Below are positions 14,779 to 25,737 of a stretch of DNA of 64,000 nt, one piece after another; the first letter of the stretch is position 1, and every line of letters begins with the position of its first letter. Made by a program: the position numbers and the translations under genes. Origin of the DNA: Trabulsiella guamensis ATCC 49490 (GTDB taxonomy: Bacteria; Pseudomonadota; Gammaproteobacteria; Enterobacterales; Enterobacteriaceae); NCBI RefSeq assembly GCF_000734965.1, contig NZ_JMTB01000105.1, forward strand, positions 1 through 64,000, in the 5' to 3' direction. Under the pieces are notes generated by a model. The model was not told the origin of the DNA. It did not search any database and saw nothing but the letters and a program-made list of their open reading frames with translations.

Positions 14779-17211
14779 TTACAATGTGTGTTCGGTACGC
14801 GCGATGATATCGTCCTGCGCATCCGGCGACAGGGCGGTAAAGAAGGCCGAGTAACCGGCCACGCGCACCACCAGATCACGGTACTGATCCGGGTGTTTTT
14901 TCGCATCCAGCAATGTTTCGCGCGACACGATGTTGTACTGAATATGCCAGCCTTTATGCGCCTCGAAGAAGGTACGCAGCAGGATCATCAGCTTCTGCCG
15001 ATCGCTGTCGTTATCCAGCGTCGCCGGATTCAGTTTCTGGTTGAGCAGCACGCCACCGAGAATCGAACCGGTCTGCAGTTTACCGACGGAGCCGATGACT
15101 GCCGTCGGGCCGAGATGGTCGGTGCCGGAAGCCGGGCTTGCCCCTTCCGCCAGTGGCGTTCCGGCTTTGCGTCCGTCCGGTGTCGCCATGGTAGCTGCAC
15201 CAAACGGCACGTTGGCGGATATTGACGACGTCCCGGCGTAATAGTTGCCACCGATCGGGCCGCGACCATAGCGCGGGTTATGGTACTGCTTCAGCTCATC
15301 AATGTAGGTCTGATAAGCGCGAACCAGCAGATCATCAACGCTGTCGTCGTCGTTGCCATACTTTGGCGCCCCGTTGATCAAACGCTGGCGCAACTGTTCG
15401 TGGGTCAAACCGTCGAAATCATCCGCCAGCGCCTCCGCCAGTTGTTGCTGGCCAATCGCGCCCTCATCGAACACCAGTTTTTTCACAGCGGCGAGGCTGT
15501 TGCCGAGGTTAGCGATGCCGACCTGTAAACCGGATACCCAGTCATATTTTGCACCGCCCTGCTTGATGCTTTTCGCGCGCTCGATACAGTCATCGACCAG
15601 CGCTGAGCAGAGAATATCGTGAACGTTTTCTTCCAGCATGGTGTCGACCACGTATTCGATTTCAATCGATTTACGAGTGTAATAACGAATCTGGCGATCC
15701 CAGGCGGTCATCACCTCGTCAAAATCACGGAAATTGCCTTTCGACAGCGCCAGTTCCTGTGGCAGGAAGACTTTACCGCTGGTGGCATCACGGCCGCCTT
15801 CGAGCGCGGCGAGCATCACGCGGGCGAAGTTAATAAAGCTCATGCCGGTGCAACGATAGCCCCATTTGCCGCCGACGGCGGTTTCGATGCAGCCAATCGC
15901 AGCGTAGTCGTACGCATCCTGCGGCTCGATACCAAGTTTGATAAATTCCGGGATCACGATTTCATCGTTGTTGAACGCAGGCATGCCGAAGCCGCAGCGG
16001 ATCACCTGCACGCAGGCATCAAGGAAATCGTTACTCATTCCGGCGTGATAGCGCACGCTGAGGTTAGGCTGCGTGGAGCGCAGACGACCACAGGATTCCA
16101 GAATCGCGTACGACAGCGGGTTGACCGCGTCCTGCGGTTTGCCGTTGACCAGCGTCTGACCGCCGATGGTGACGTTCTGATACAGCGGACTACCGGCAGA
16201 GGCTTTCGAGTGAGAGCCGGAGCGGATCTTGTTCACTTCCAGCAGTTTCAGCCAGCAACTGTGAAACAGCTCAATCGCCTGTTCGCGGGTCAGTGTCTGA
16301 TTCAGTTCAACATCGCGGCGATACCACGGGTAGAGATACTGGTCCATGCGACCAAACGATACAGAATGGCCGTTGGATTCGATCTGCAACATCAACTGGA
16401 TGAACCAGCACAATTGCAGCGCCTGCCAGAAGGTTTCCGGCGGCTGGTGGGCGATGCGATCGCAGTTTTCCGCGATCGTCAGCAACTCATCGCGACGGCT
16501 GGCGCGGATCTCATCGCGTGCCATGTCCCGTGCCAGCGCGGCGTAGCGTTCGATATGAGCGCTGACGGCCACCAGCACAATGTCGATGGCTTTCAGGAAC
16601 TGTTCGCCGTGGAGGTCATCCAGCACGGTAAGGTTCAGACGTGAACGGCGTTCCGCCACTTTCTCGCGCAGCCCGTCGAGCCCCTTTTCCAGCAGCAGCG
16701 GGAAGTTTACCGCCAGATGCGCATCGCCGGAGGTCATGTTGCCTTCAGCTTTGATGATGCCGGTTTCCAGCAGCGCTTTTTGCTCATCGGTAAACATACC
16801 GTAGCAGCGGTCCTGAACGGTCTGGCCACGCCACCACGGGCAAATTTCATGCAGTACGCGTTTGTTCTCTTCGCTGACCGCAAAGCCAGCGCCGGGACGG
16901 TCGGCCAGATCGTCGATCTCTTTTTCAATCCAGCTGACCGTGTATTCCGGGAAAATCGGCGCAGCGCGCACTTCGCTCGCCTGGTTACCGATAATCAGCT
17001 CGTCATGCTTGATCCAGATAGTCCGTTCCGCCAGATGATGCGCCAGCGCCAAAGCGCGGCGTACCGGGATCGGTTTATCCATGTTCTGCTGATATATTTC
17101 AGTGTAATGGCGGGCGCGTTCGGTACAGACCGGCGGCTTCACGATGTGAACCAGCGCTTTTTTGTGCGCCTGAATGCGGGCGGAGAGCGTGTTAAGAGTC
17201 AAAGTGGTCAT
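14779..17211 (-). CDS. pflF: PflF (YbiW), glycyl-radical enzyme
   Basis: This 810-aa enzyme belongs to the pyruvate formate-lyase/diol-dehydratase superfamily. The C-terminal RVAGYSAFF loop carries the radical Gly (about G786), and the active-site loop IGCIETAVG carries Cys441 and Glu443. GCxE is the arrangement of dehydratase/lyase-type glycyl-radical enzymes rather than of PflB (which has CC). It works anaerobically and must be activated by PflE, encoded 4 bp upstream in the same operon. From memory and unverified, recent work assigns YbiW to 1,5-anhydroglucitol 6-phosphate rather than pyruvate. Confidence 0.9.
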   Translation of the reverse strand: MTTLTLNTLSARIQAHKKALVHIVKPPVCTERARHYTEIYQQNMDKPIPVRRALALAHHLAERTIWIKHDELIIGNQASEVRAAPIFPEYTVSWIEKEIDDLADRPGAGFAVSEENKRVLHEICPWWRGQTVQDRCYGMFTDEQKALLETGIIKAEGNMTSGDAHLAVNFPLLLEKGLDGLREKVAERRSRLNLTVLDDLHGEQFLKAIDIVLVAVSAHIERYAALARDMARDEIRASRRDELLTIAENCDRIAHQPPETFWQALQLCWFIQLMLQIESNGHSVSFGRMDQYLYPWYRRDVELNQTLTREQAIELFHSCWLKLLEVNKIRSGSHSKASAGSPLYQNVTIGGQTLVNGKPQDAVNPLSYAILESCGRLRSTQPNLSVRYHAGMSNDFLDACVQVIRCGFGMPAFNNDEIVIPEFIKLGIEPQDAYDYAAIGCIETAVGGKWGYRCTGMSFINFARVMLAALEGGRDATSGKVFLPQELALSKGNFRDFDEVMTAWDRQIRYYTRKSIEIEYVVDTMLEENVHDILCSALVDDCIERAKSIKQGGAKYDWVSGLQVGIANLGNSLAAVKKLVFDEGAIGQQQLAEALADDFDGLTHEQLRQRLINGAPKYGNDDDSVDDLLVRAYQTYIDELKQYHNPRYGRGPIGGNYYAGTSSISANVPFGAATMATPDGRKAGTPLAEGASPASGTDHLGPTAVIGSVGKLQTGSILGGVLLNQKLNPATLDNDSDRQKLMILLRTFFEAHKGWHIQYNIVSRETLLDAKKHPDQYRDLVVRVAGYSAFFTALSPDAQDDIIARTEHTL

Positions 17212-17215
17212 CGGG

Positions 17216-18115
17216 TTATCCTCGTAGGGTCGCCGTTAACCCTTTCTGGCGGGCAATGTCTTGCGCAAAGGCCAGTAATTCCGGGTCATCCAGCGGCTTG
17301 TCAGGGGCAGAGTAGGGTTGGCCGAGCAGCGTGTATTTATTCATGCCCAGCGTGTGATACGGCAAAAAATGGATCTCACTGACGTGTAATTCGTCAGCGG
17401 CAAAACGGGTGATGGCGGTAATCGAGGCGTGATCGGCGTTGAAACCAGGGATCAGCGGGACGCGGATGATCAGCGTTTTCCCGGCAGCGGCGAGGCGTTT
17501 GAGGTTATCCAGTACCCGTTTCGCCGAACCGTCGGTCCAGGCGTTAAACACTTCGCTGTCGACATGTTTCAGATCCGCCAGGAACAGATCAACAAATGGC
17601 AGCGCCGGTTCGATATATTTCCACGGTACATGCAAACAGGTTTCCACGGTGGTGTGAATACCCTGTTGATGGCTCTGTTTCAGTAGAGCCAGCGCTATTT
17701 CCGGGTTCATAAACGGTTCGCCGCCGGAGAGGGTAATGCCGCCGCCGCTGCGATCGTAAAACGGTTTATCACGCAAAACGGTGGACATGATCTCATCAAC
17801 GTTTTTCGTTTCGCCGCATACCGTCAGTGCCTGTGTCGGACAGCAATTGTCGAGCGCCGTAAGATGGTCTTCGGTCAGTTTTTCGCGGTGGATCATTAAA
17901 CCATTCAGCGCGCGCTCAATGACCTCCGGCGCGGCCTGCTGGCAGATCTGACAGCCGTCGAGGCACTGACGGGCGTCAAACAACAGGTCGCGGGAGCGCG
18001 AACGGCTCTCCGGATTCTGGCACCAGCGACATCCGAGTGAACACCCTTTGAGGAACACCACAGTACGAATACCGGGGCCGTCATGGGTCGAGTAGCGCTG
18101 AATGTTGAAGATCAT
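17216..18115 (-). CDS. pflE: PflE (YbiY), radical-SAM activating enzyme for PflF
   Basis: This 299-aa radical-SAM enzyme has the CxxxCxxC cluster motif GCSLGCRWC near residue 30. A Cys-rich ferredoxin-like insert ([10 protein letters not shown]...CCPTQAL, about 50-100) follows, and [11 protein letters not shown] is the SAM-binding GGE region. It abstracts a hydrogen from the glycine of PflF using SAM and a [4Fe-4S] cluster. It is the first gene of the pflE-pflF operon. Upstream at 18145-18165 lies the motif shared with ybiU. In E. coli fsaA follows this locus toward moeB; here it is absent. Confidence 0.92.
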   Translation of the reverse strand: MIFNIQRYSTHDGPGIRTVVFLKGCSLGCRWCQNPESRSRSRDLLFDARQCLDGCQICQQAAPEVIERALNGLMIHREKLTEDHLTALDNCCPTQALTVCGETKNVDEIMSTVLRDKPFYDRSGGGITLSGGEPFMNPEIALALLKQSHQQGIHTTVETCLHVPWKYIEPALPFVDLFLADLKHVDSEVFNAWTDGSAKRVLDNLKRLAAAGKTLIIRVPLIPGFNADHASITAITRFAADELHVSEIHFLPYHTLGMNKYTLLGQPYSAPDKPLDDPELLAFAQDIARQKGLTATLRG

Positions 18116-18144
18116 AAATCACCTTTCCTTTTGCATATGAAAAG

Positions 18145-18165
18145 TAAATAACTTTCGAATGAAAG
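18145..18165. promoter_or_regulatory. Shared motif upstream of the pflE-pflF operon
   Basis: The plus-strand motif centres on AACTTTCGAATGAAAGTT, a near-palindrome with 7-bp arms and a 4-bp core. Its reverse complement reads CTTTCATTCGAAAGTTATTT(A), identical over 21 bp to 13709-13729 upstream of ybiU. It ends about 30 bp before the pflE start. Confidence 0.65.
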
Positions 18166-18263
18166 TTGAGTTGATGCAAATCAAAAAGGTGACAGGTTGT
18201 CTGCAGGGACCTCGTCACGTTGTGATGGAGAGAGGATTAATGCCTGTGGCGGGGTGCCGTGAC

Positions 18264-19013
18264 TTACCCGCACACCTCGCAGTCAGGGTTTCGCATTAGC
18301 TTCATTTCCCGGAACTGGCAGGTCATCGCGTCATACATCACGATTTTGCCGACCGCAGGCGTGCCGTAATGCGTCAGCACCTTGATGGCTTCCATTGCCT
18401 GCAACGCACCAATGACGCCAACGAGCGGCGACATTACGCCCGCCTCCACGCAGGTCAGCGCATTTTCGCCAAACAGGCGGCTCAGGCAGCGGTAACAGGG
18501 TTCACCCGGCTGATACGTAAAGACGCTAATCTGACCTTCCATACGAATCGCCGCGCCTGAAACCAGCGGTGTTTTATGCACAAAACAGCCCGTGTTCAGT
18601 TGATTGCGAATGGTGACGTTGTCGGTGCAGTCGAGCACCAGATCGTGCTGCGCAATCTGCGCCTGTAGCGCGTCGTCGTCCAGCAGGGCGTTAAGGGTGG
18701 TGAACTGAACGTGCGGGTTAATGCGCGCCAGTGACGCGCGCGCGGACTCCACTTTCGCCTGGCCGATGGTCGCGTCGCTGTGCAGCGTCTGGCGCTGAAG
18801 ATTGGAGAGCGATACGGTGTCAAAATCGAGCAGCGTCATGTTGCCGACGCCGCTGGCAACCAGATACTGCGCGGCGGCACAGCCGAGACCGCCCAGCCCG
18901 ACGACCAGCACCCGCGCGGCTTTCAGTGCTTCCTGACCGTCAAAATCAAAACCGCGCAGCACAATCTGGCGATTGTAGCGCAGCATCTCCGCATCGCTCA
19001 GTTCGACAGCCAT
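18264..19013 (-). CDS. moeB: MoeB, molybdopterin-synthase adenylyltransferase
   Basis: This 249-aa E1-like enzyme adenylates the C-terminus of MoaD for molybdopterin synthesis. It shows the ATP-binding GLGGLGCAAAQYL, the DFDTVSLSNLQRQ segment, the catalytic-region DCTDNVTIRNQLN, and the two zinc CxxC pairs (CYRCL and CEVC). Its ATG overlaps the moeA stop codon by one base (TAATG), so the two are translationally coupled as in E. coli. Confidence 0.95.
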   Translation of the reverse strand: MAVELSDAEMLRYNRQIVLRGFDFDGQEALKAARVLVVGLGGLGCAAAQYLVASGVGNMTLLDFDTVSLSNLQRQTLHSDATIGQAKVESARASLARINPHVQFTTLNALLDDDALQAQIAQHDLVLDCTDNVTIRNQLNTGCFVHKTPLVSGAAIRMEGQISVFTYQPGEPCYRCLSRLFGENALTCVEAGVMSPLVGVIGALQAMEAIKVLTHYGTPAVGKIVMYDAMTCQFREMKLMRNPDCEVCG

Positions 19014-20248
19014 TACACCCCTCCAAGCAAATGATTAAAGGGTTCCACCTCAACCCATTCGCCCGCGTCCACATTTCCGCGCTCACGTTCAAGCACGATA
19101 AAGCAGTTTCCCTGGCTGAAGGAGCTGAAAATATGCGAGCCCTGATGCCCGGTGGTCGTCACTTCCGGTTCGCCTTTCGCGTTAACGCTGAGCACGCCGC
19201 GCTGAAAATCGAGGCGGCCCGGTGTTTTTTTCAGTCGCGTGGTGGTACGTACGCGCTGGCGGGTCGGAAACACCGGGGCGTTGCTGCCGCTCAGCGCGGC
19301 CAGCAGCGGTTGCACTAACTGGTAGAAGGTGAGGGCCGCAGAGACCGGGTTGCCCGGCAGACCGCAGAACCAGCTGCTTTTCAGTTTGCCGAAAGCGAAC
19401 GGTTTGCCCGGTTTGATCGCCAGTTTCCAGAAGCTGATTTCGCCCAGCTCTTCAAGGATGGCTTTGGTGTAGTCCGCTTCGCCCACTGACACGCCGCCGG
19501 AGCTTATCACCACGTCAGCCTGGCTGTCGGCGGTGATAAACGTCTGGCGCAACTGTTCGGGATCGTCTCGCACAATGCCGAGGTTAATGACTTCGCAACC
19601 AAGCTGCTCCAGCATCAGGTGCACTGCCAGGCGGTTGGTGTCATATATTTGCCCGTCCCCCAGTGGCTGGCCAGGCAACTGCAATTCATCGCCAGTTGAA
19701 AACAGCGCCACGCGGATTTTACGTACTACGTTGACGTCAGGGATCCCCAGTGACGCCAGCACCGGCAGTTCCGCCACGCTGAGTTTCGTGCCTGCCGGGA
19801 ACACCGTGGCGCCCGTTGCGATATCCTCGCCACGGTAACGGATGTTCTGCCCGGCTTTAACCGGCGCCGTAAACCGCACGCCCGCATCGGTGTGTTCCGT
19901 CTCTTCCTGCATCACTACTGCATCGCAGCCCATGGGAACCGGCGCGCCGGTCATGATGCGAATGCAGGTACCGGCGGGCCATTCGCCCTGCAATGGCTGC
20001 CCGGCAAAGGCTTTGCCGGCGACCGGCAATGGCGCGCCGCTCTGCACATCCGCCAGCCTGACCGCATACCCGTCCATCGCCGAGTTATCAAAACCCGGTA
20101 CGTCCAACGGCGATACCACGTCAGTTGCGGTGACCCGGCCAAACGCCTGCACCAGCGGCACGGATTCCGATGCGGCGAGCGGCGTGATGTGGGAAAGCAT
20201 TTGCGACAGGGCAGCCTCAAGCGGCATCAGTCCGGCGTTAAAATCCAT
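19013..20248 (-). CDS. moeA: MoeA, molybdopterin molybdotransferase
   Basis: This 411-aa enzyme inserts molybdate into adenylylated molybdopterin. Conserved segments include [42 protein letters not shown] and [12 protein letters not shown] at 20248 gives the exact E. coli length; an upstream extension was rejected. It is first in the moeA-moeB operon. The cofactor it makes is needed by the xanthine dehydrogenase-type enzyme encoded at 29965-33689. Confidence 0.95.
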   Translation of the reverse strand: MDFNAGLMPLEAALSQMLSHITPLAASESVPLVQAFGRVTATDVVSPLDVPGFDNSAMDGYAVRLADVQSGAPLPVAGKAFAGQPLQGEWPAGTCIRIMTGAPVPMGCDAVVMQEETEHTDAGVRFTAPVKAGQNIRYRGEDIATGATVFPAGTKLSVAELPVLASLGIPDVNVVRKIRVALFSTGDELQLPGQPLGDGQIYDTNRLAVHLMLEQLGCEVINLGIVRDDPEQLRQTFITADSQADVVISSGGVSVGEADYTKAILEELGEISFWKLAIKPGKPFAFGKLKSSWFCGLPGNPVSAALTFYQLVQPLLAALSGSNAPVFPTRQRVRTTTRLKKTPGRLDFQRGVLSVNAKGEPEVTTTGHQGSHIFSSFSQGNCFIVLERERGNVDAGEWVEVEPFNHLLGGV

Positions 20249-20433
20249 GGGAAACTCCTGCTGAAAATTCAATTGCGCCCATTATGGCAGAAAAGGGCAA
20301 TGCGCTGTATGCCACAAGAGGTGTAGCCTTTACAGCACTGGTGGCACTTTCTATATTCAAAAAAGAGATAAGCAAGGCGACAGTCTAATGATATGTATAG
20401 AAAAAGCAGTTCAATTCATCACAAGGCGAAGAA

Positions 20434-21375
20434 ATGAGTAAGGCGGTGATCGCCATTCACGGTGGCGCAGGCGCGATTTCTCGTGGACAACTTTCTCCGC
20501 AGCGTGAGCAGCAGTACGTTGCGGCGCTGTCGGCCATTGTTGAAAAAGGGCAACAAATGCTGGAAGCGGATGCCAGTGCGCTTGATGTGGTCACTGAAGT
20601 CGTCCGCTTGCTGGAAGAGTGTCCGTTATTTAACGCCGGCACTGGCGCAGTATTTACCTCGGCTGAGCAGCATGAAATGGATGCCTGTATTATGGACGGT
20701 AATTTGTTGCAGGCGGGCGCGGTGGCGGGGGTAAAGCATCTGCGTAACCCCATTCTGGCGGCGCGACTGGTGCTCGAGCGCAGCCCGCATGTGCTGTTGA
20801 TTGGCGAAGGCGCTGAACAGTTTGCTGCGTCGCAGGGCATGGAACAGGTGGAAAACAGCCTGTTTTCGACCCCGGAACGTTACCAGCAGCTTTTACAGGC
20901 GCGCGAGGCAGGGGAAACCCGGCTCGACCATGATGCGGCCCCGCTTGATGAGCGCAGCAAAATGGGCACTGTCGGCGCTGTGGCGCTGGATTCAATGGGC
21001 AATCTGGCGGCGGCAACTTCCACCGGCGGAATGACCAACAAACTGCCGGGTCGCGTAGGCGATACGCCGATCGTCGGCGCCGGATGCTATGCCAATAACG
21101 CCAGTGTCGCCGTCTCCTGCACCGGTACCGGCGAAGTGTTTATGCGTACACTGGCAGCCTACGATATTTCGGCGCTGATGGAGTATGCCGGACTAAGCCT
21201 GCAGGAAGCCTGCGAGCGGGTGATCCTCGAAAAACTTCCCGCGCTTGGCGGCAGCGGCGGACTTATCGCCATCGATCGCGAAGGCAATGTTGCGCTGCCC
21301 TTTAACAGCGAGGGAATGTATCGCGCGTTTGCCTTTGCCGGCGATGCCCCCAATGTCGGCATCTACAGTGAGTAA
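20434..21375 (+). CDS. iaaA: IaaA, isoaspartyl peptidase/L-asparaginase
   Basis: This 313-aa Ntn-hydrolase is made as one chain and self-cleaves before the nucleophile Thr179 (MGT|VGAVALDS). Ligand motifs IHGGAGAIS and TGEVFMRTLAAYDIS are present. It removes isoaspartyl residues from dipeptides. It is the first gene of the iaaA-gsiABCD operon; gsiA starts 9 bp after its stop, linking peptide breakdown with glutathione import. Confidence 0.95.
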   Translation: MSKAVIAIHGGAGAISRGQLSPQREQQYVAALSAIVEKGQQMLEADASALDVVTEVVRLLEECPLFNAGTGAVFTSAEQHEMDACIMDGNLLQAGAVAGVKHLRNPILAARLVLERSPHVLLIGEGAEQFAASQGMEQVENSLFSTPERYQQLLQAREAGETRLDHDAAPLDERSKMGTVGAVALDSMGNLAAATSTGGMTNKLPGRVGDTPIVGAGCYANNASVAVSCTGTGEVFMRTLAAYDISALMEYAGLSLQEACERVILEKLPALGGSGGLIAIDREGNVALPFNSEGMYRAFAFAGDAPNVGIYSE

Positions 21376-21384
21376 GGAGCCAGT

Positions 21385-23250
21385 TTGCCTCACAGTCGAG
21401 AGATAGATCCCAACGATGTGCTGGTGGTTAAAAACCTTAACGTCACATTTTCCCATGAACAGCAGTCGGTACCCGCTGTCCGTAACCTGTCGTTTAAGCT
21501 CAGGCGTGGCGAGACGCTGGCGATTGTGGGCGAGTCCGGCTCCGGTAAATCGGTCACCGCGCTGTCGCTGCTGCGGCTGATCGAACAGGCGGGTGGGGAG
21601 ATGCGCAGCGATCATCTGTTGCTCCGCCGTCGTAATCAGCGGGTGATTGAGCTGGGCGAACAGAGCGCCGCGCAGATGCGTCACGTTCGCGGTGCTGATA
21701 TTGCGATGATTTTCCAGGAGCCGATGACCTCACTCAACCCGGTGTTTACCATTGGTGAGCAGATTGCCGAGTCGATCCGTTTGCATCAGGGGTTCAGCCG
21801 CGACAAAGCGATGGCGGAAGCGCGGAAAATGCTCGACCGGGTGCGCATCCCGGAAGCGCAATCGATGCTGTCGCGCTACCCACATCAGCTTTCCGGCGGC
21901 ATGCGCCAGCGGGTGATGATCGCCATGGCGCTTTCCTGTCGCCCGGCGGTGCTGATCGCCGATGAACCGACAACGGCACTTGATGTCACCATTCAGGCGC
22001 AGATCTTACAGCTTATCGCCGTCCTGCAAAAAGAGATGGCGATGGGGGTGATTTTTATCACCCATGATATGGGCGTAGTGGCTGATATCGCCGATCGGGT
22101 GCTGGTGATGCACGAAGGTGAGGCGGTGGAAACCGGCAGCGTGACGCAGATTTTCAGTGCGCCGCAACACCCTTACACGCAGTCATTGCTGGCTGCGGTG
22201 CCGAAGCTCGGCGAGATGCGCGGCAGTGATTTGCCACGACGTTTTCCACTGGTGACAGAAGGTACCCCCTTTACCCCGCCAGAACCGGAGCAGGACACCG
22301 TGGTGGCCGGCGAGCCCATTTTGCAGGTACGCGATCTGGTCGCGCGTTTCCCGCTGCGTAGCGGCATTCTTAATCGCATTACCCGTGAAGTCCACGCGGT
22401 GGAAAAGGTCAGTTTTGATTTATGGCCGGGGGAGACGCTGTCGCTGGTGGGGGAATCCGGCTGCGGGAAATCAACCACCGGACGCGCACTGTTGCGACTG
22501 GTTGAGGCGCAAAGCGGCACCATCACCTTTCAGGGGCAGCGCGTGGATCTGCTCTCATCAGGCAAGTTACAGGCGCTGCGGCGCGACATTCAGTTTATTT
22601 TTCAGGATCCTTACGCGTCGCTCGACCCGCGTCAGACGGTCGGGTATTCGATTATGGAGCCGCTGCTGGTGCACGGTCTGCTGGACAGCGATGCTGCCCG
22701 TCGTCGCGTTGGCTGGTTGCTGGAGCGCGTGGGACTCAACGCGGAGCACGCCTGGCGCTATCCCCATGAGTTTTCCGGTGGGCAACGTCAGCGTATCTGC
22801 ATCGCCCGGGCGCTGGCGCTGAACCCGAAAGTGGTGGTGGCCGATGAGTCGGTTTCCGCACTCGACGTCTCCATTCGCGCGCAGATCATCAATCTGCTGC
22901 TCGACCTGCAGCGTGAGATGGGCATCGCGTTTTTGTTTATTACCCATGATATGGCGGTGGTCGAGCGCATCAGCCATCGCGTGGCGGTGATGTACCGGGG
23001 GCGGATCGTTGAGATGGGTCCCCGGCGTGCCGTCTTTGAAAACCCGCAACACCCCTACACCCGCAAACTAATGGCCGCCGTTCCGGTGGCCGATCCGGCG
23101 CATCGTCCTCCACAGCGCGTGCTGTTGTCAGACGAAATGCCAGGAAATATTTACAAGCGGGGAGAACAAAGCGTCAGCGTACCGCTGCAACAGGTTGCGC
23201 CGGGCCATTTTGTCGCCCGCGACCCGGCGGCGAATGCGCTGACACGTTAA
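21385..23250 (+). CDS. gsiA: GsiA, glutathione importer ATPase (two fused ABC domains)
   Basis: This 621-aa protein contains two ABC ATPase domains. Their Walker A motifs are GESGSGKS and GESGCGKS, their signatures LSGGMRQR and FSGGQRQR, and both have C-terminal oligopeptide-transport extensions (QHPYTQSLL and QHPYTRKLM). It energises GsiCD in the inner membrane to import glutathione. Translation appears to start at TTG (21385), which gives MPHS as in E. coli GsiA and has AAGGAG upstream. Confidence 0.95.
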   Translation: MPHSREIDPNDVLVVKNLNVTFSHEQQSVPAVRNLSFKLRRGETLAIVGESGSGKSVTALSLLRLIEQAGGEMRSDHLLLRRRNQRVIELGEQSAAQMRHVRGADIAMIFQEPMTSLNPVFTIGEQIAESIRLHQGFSRDKAMAEARKMLDRVRIPEAQSMLSRYPHQLSGGMRQRVMIAMALSCRPAVLIADEPTTALDVTIQAQILQLIAVLQKEMAMGVIFITHDMGVVADIADRVLVMHEGEAVETGSVTQIFSAPQHPYTQSLLAAVPKLGEMRGSDLPRRFPLVTEGTPFTPPEPEQDTVVAGEPILQVRDLVARFPLRSGILNRITREVHAVEKVSFDLWPGETLSLVGESGCGKSTTGRALLRLVEAQSGTITFQGQRVDLLSSGKLQALRRDIQFIFQDPYASLDPRQTVGYSIMEPLLVHGLLDSDAARRRVGWLLERVGLNAEHAWRYPHEFSGGQRQRICIARALALNPKVVVADESVSALDVSIRAQIINLLLDLQREMGIAFLFITHDMAVVERISHRVAVMYRGRIVEMGPRRAVFENPQHPYTRKLMAAVPVADPAHRPPQRVLLSDEMPGNIYKRGEQSVSVPLQQVAPGHFVARDPAANALTR

Positions 23251-23277
23251 TTAAGCAGGGATTATCAGGAGAGTGAG

Positions 23278-24816
23278 ATGACACAACGAATTTCAGGTAA
23301 GTGGCTGCTGGCGCTGGGTGTTATTTCCGCCCTGACAGCCGCGCCCGCCTTTGCGCAAAAAGATGTCGTGGTGGCGGTAGGCTCTAATTTCACCACATTA
23401 GATCCTTACGATGCTAACGACACCCTGTCGCAGGCGGTGGCGAAATCCTTCTATCAGGGGCTGTTTGGCCTTGATAAGGACATGAAACTGCAGAACGTGC
23501 TGGCGGAGAGTTATACCGTTTCCGATGACGGTCTGTTTTATACCCTCAAACTCCGTCAGGGGGTGAAGTTCCAGGATGGCACAGACTTTAACGCTGACGC
23601 CGTGAAAGCTAACCTTGACCGTGCCAGCGACCCGGCCAACCATCTGAAGCGCTATAACCTGTACAAAAATATCGACAAGACGGAAGTGGTTGATCCCACC
23701 ACGGTGAAAATCACCCTGAAGTCGCCGTTCTCTGCGTTTATCAATATCCTGGCGCACCCGGCGACGGCGATGATCTCCCCGGCGGCACTGAAAAAATATG
23801 GCAAAGAGATTGGTTTCCACCCGGTAGGGACGGGTCCGTATCAACTGGATACCTGGAACCAGACCGATTTTGTGAAGGTGAAGAAATTCGCCGGTTACTG
23901 GCAGCAGGGATTGCCGAAGCTCGACACCATCACCTGGCGTCCGGTGGTGGATAACAATACTCGTGCGGCAATGTTACAGACGGGTGAAGCGCAGTTCGCG
24001 TTCCCGATCCCTTATGAGCAGGCGGCGATCCTCGGAAAAAACAGCAAACTGGAACTGGTCGCCAGCCCGTCCATCATGCAACGTTACATCAGCATGAACG
24101 TGACGCAAAAGCCGTTCGACAACCCGAAAGTGCGCGAGGCGATCAACTACGCCATTAACCGTCAGGCGCTGGTGAAAGTAGCGTTTGCCGGGTATGCCAC
24201 TCCGGCGACGGGCATTGTGCCACCGTCGATTGCTTTTGCGCAGCAATATCAGCCGTGGCCGTACGATCCGGCCAAAGCGAAAGCGTTGCTGAAAGAGGCG
24301 GGTTACCCCAACGGTTTCAGCACCACGCTGTGGTCGTCGCACAATCACAGCACGGCGCAGAAGGTGCTGCAGTTTACTCAGCAGCAACTGGCGCAAATCG
24401 GGATTAAGGCACAGGTAACGGCGATGGATGCAGGGCAGCGTGCGGCGGAAGTGGAGGGCAAGGGGCAGAAAGAGAGCGGGGTGAGGATGTTCTACACCGG
24501 CTGGTCTGCGTCGACCGGTGAAGCAGACTGGGCGCTGTCGCCGCTGTTCTCCTCGCAGAACTGGCCGCCAACCCTGTTTAATACCGCGTTTTACAGCAAC
24601 AAGCAGGTGGACAGCGATCTGGCCGACGCACTGAAAACCAACGATCCAAAAGAGAAAACCCGCCTGTACAAAGACGCACAGGATATCATCTGGAAAGAGT
24701 CGCCGTGGGTGCCGCTGGTGGTGGAAAAACTGGTTTCGGCACACAGCAAAAATCTGACCGGTTTTTATATCATGCCGGATACCGGATTCAGTTTTGACGA
24801 GGCTGATCTGAAGTAA
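23278..24816 (+). CDS. gsiB: GsiB, periplasmic glutathione-binding protein
   Basis: This 512-aa family-5 solute-binding protein has a clear signal peptide ([20 protein letters not shown], cleaved after APAFA). The mature chain shows the SBP_bac_5 pattern, with [20 protein letters not shown] and [14 protein letters not shown]. It captures glutathione in the periplasm and delivers it to GsiCD. ATG at 23278 has AGGAG upstream. Its stop codon overlaps the gsiC ATG by one base. Confidence 0.95.
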   Translation: MTQRISGKWLLALGVISALTAAPAFAQKDVVVAVGSNFTTLDPYDANDTLSQAVAKSFYQGLFGLDKDMKLQNVLAESYTVSDDGLFYTLKLRQGVKFQDGTDFNADAVKANLDRASDPANHLKRYNLYKNIDKTEVVDPTTVKITLKSPFSAFINILAHPATAMISPAALKKYGKEIGFHPVGTGPYQLDTWNQTDFVKVKKFAGYWQQGLPKLDTITWRPVVDNNTRAAMLQTGEAQFAFPIPYEQAAILGKNSKLELVASPSIMQRYISMNVTQKPFDNPKVREAINYAINRQALVKVAFAGYATPATGIVPPSIAFAQQYQPWPYDPAKAKALLKEAGYPNGFSTTLWSSHNHSTAQKVLQFTQQQLAQIGIKAQVTAMDAGQRAAEVEGKGQKESGVRMFYTGWSASTGEADWALSPLFSSQNWPPTLFNTAFYSNKQVDSDLADALKTNDPKEKTRLYKDAQDIIWKESPWVPLVVEKLVSAHSKNLTGFYIMPDTGFSFDEADLK

Positions 24817-25736
24817 TGCTCAATTATGTGATCAAACGGCTGTTCGGACTGATCCCCACGCTGCTGATTGTGGCAGTGCTGGTGTTCCTGTTCGTCCACC
24901 TGTTACCTGGGGACCCGGCGCGATTAATCGCCGGTCCCGAGGCGGACGCAGAGGTTATTGCACTGGTACGGCAACAACTGGGACTCGATCAGCCGTTGCA
25001 TATTCAGTTCTTCGATTACATCGTCAACGTGTTGCAGGGCGATTTCGGCCACTCGATGGTGTCACGGCGTCCGGTGTCGGAAGAGATCGCCAGCCGCTTT
25101 CTGCCGACGCTGTGGCTGACTCTCGCCAGCATGGTGTGGGCGGTAATCTTCGGCATGGCGATGGGCATTGCGGCGGCAGTGTGGCGCAATCGCTGGCCTG
25201 ACCGGCTCGGCATGGCGCTGGCGGTGACCGGCATTTCGTTTCCGGCCTTTGCGCTCGGGATGCTGTTGATGCAAATCTTCTCCGTAGAACTGGGATGGCT
25301 GCCCACCGTAGGGGCGGACAGCTGGCGTCATTACATTCTGCCCTCTGTTACCCTCGGCGCGGCGGTGGCCTCGGTGATGGCGCGCTTTACCCGCGCCTCG
25401 TTTGTGGATGTGCTCAACGAAGACTATATGCGCACGGCACGGGCGAAAGGTGTGAGCGAAACGCTGGTGGTGCTCAAACACGGTTTGCGTAACGCCATGA
25501 TCCCGGTGGTGACGATGATGGGTCTGCAGTTTGGTTTCCTGCTCGGTGGTTCTATCGTCGTGGAGAAAGTGTTTAACTGGCCGGGGCTGGGGCGTTTGCT
25601 GGTGGATTCTGTTGAAATGCGTGACTATCCGGTCATTCAGGCTGAAGTGCTGCTGTTTTCTCTGGAATTCATTCTTATCAACTTAGTGGTAGATGTGCTC
25701 TACGCAGCCATTAACCCGGCGATCAGGTACAAATAA
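24816..25736 (+). CDS. gsiC: GsiC, glutathione importer permease
   Basis: This 306-aa inner-membrane permease of the DppB type has six predicted transmembrane segments. The cytoplasmic EAA loop ([22 protein letters not shown]) contacts GsiA. It pairs with GsiD. It starts in a TAATG overlap with gsiB and ends one base before gsiD, so translation is coupled. Confidence 0.95.
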   Translation: MLNYVIKRLFGLIPTLLIVAVLVFLFVHLLPGDPARLIAGPEADAEVIALVRQQLGLDQPLHIQFFDYIVNVLQGDFGHSMVSRRPVSEEIASRFLPTLWLTLASMVWAVIFGMAMGIAAAVWRNRWPDRLGMALAVTGISFPAFALGMLLMQIFSVELGWLPTVGADSWRHYILPSVTLGAAVASVMARFTRASFVDVLNEDYMRTARAKGVSETLVVLKHGLRNAMIPVVTMMGLQFGFLLGGSIVVEKVFNWPGLGRLLVDSVEMRDYPVIQAEVLLFSLEFILINLVVDVLYAAINPAIRYK

Positions 25737-25737
25737 G

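Noticed and set aside
15619-16644. 341-codon plus-strand open frame opposite pflF
   Set aside because: Antisense to a clear glycyl-radical enzyme; no recognisable domains or ribosome binding site.
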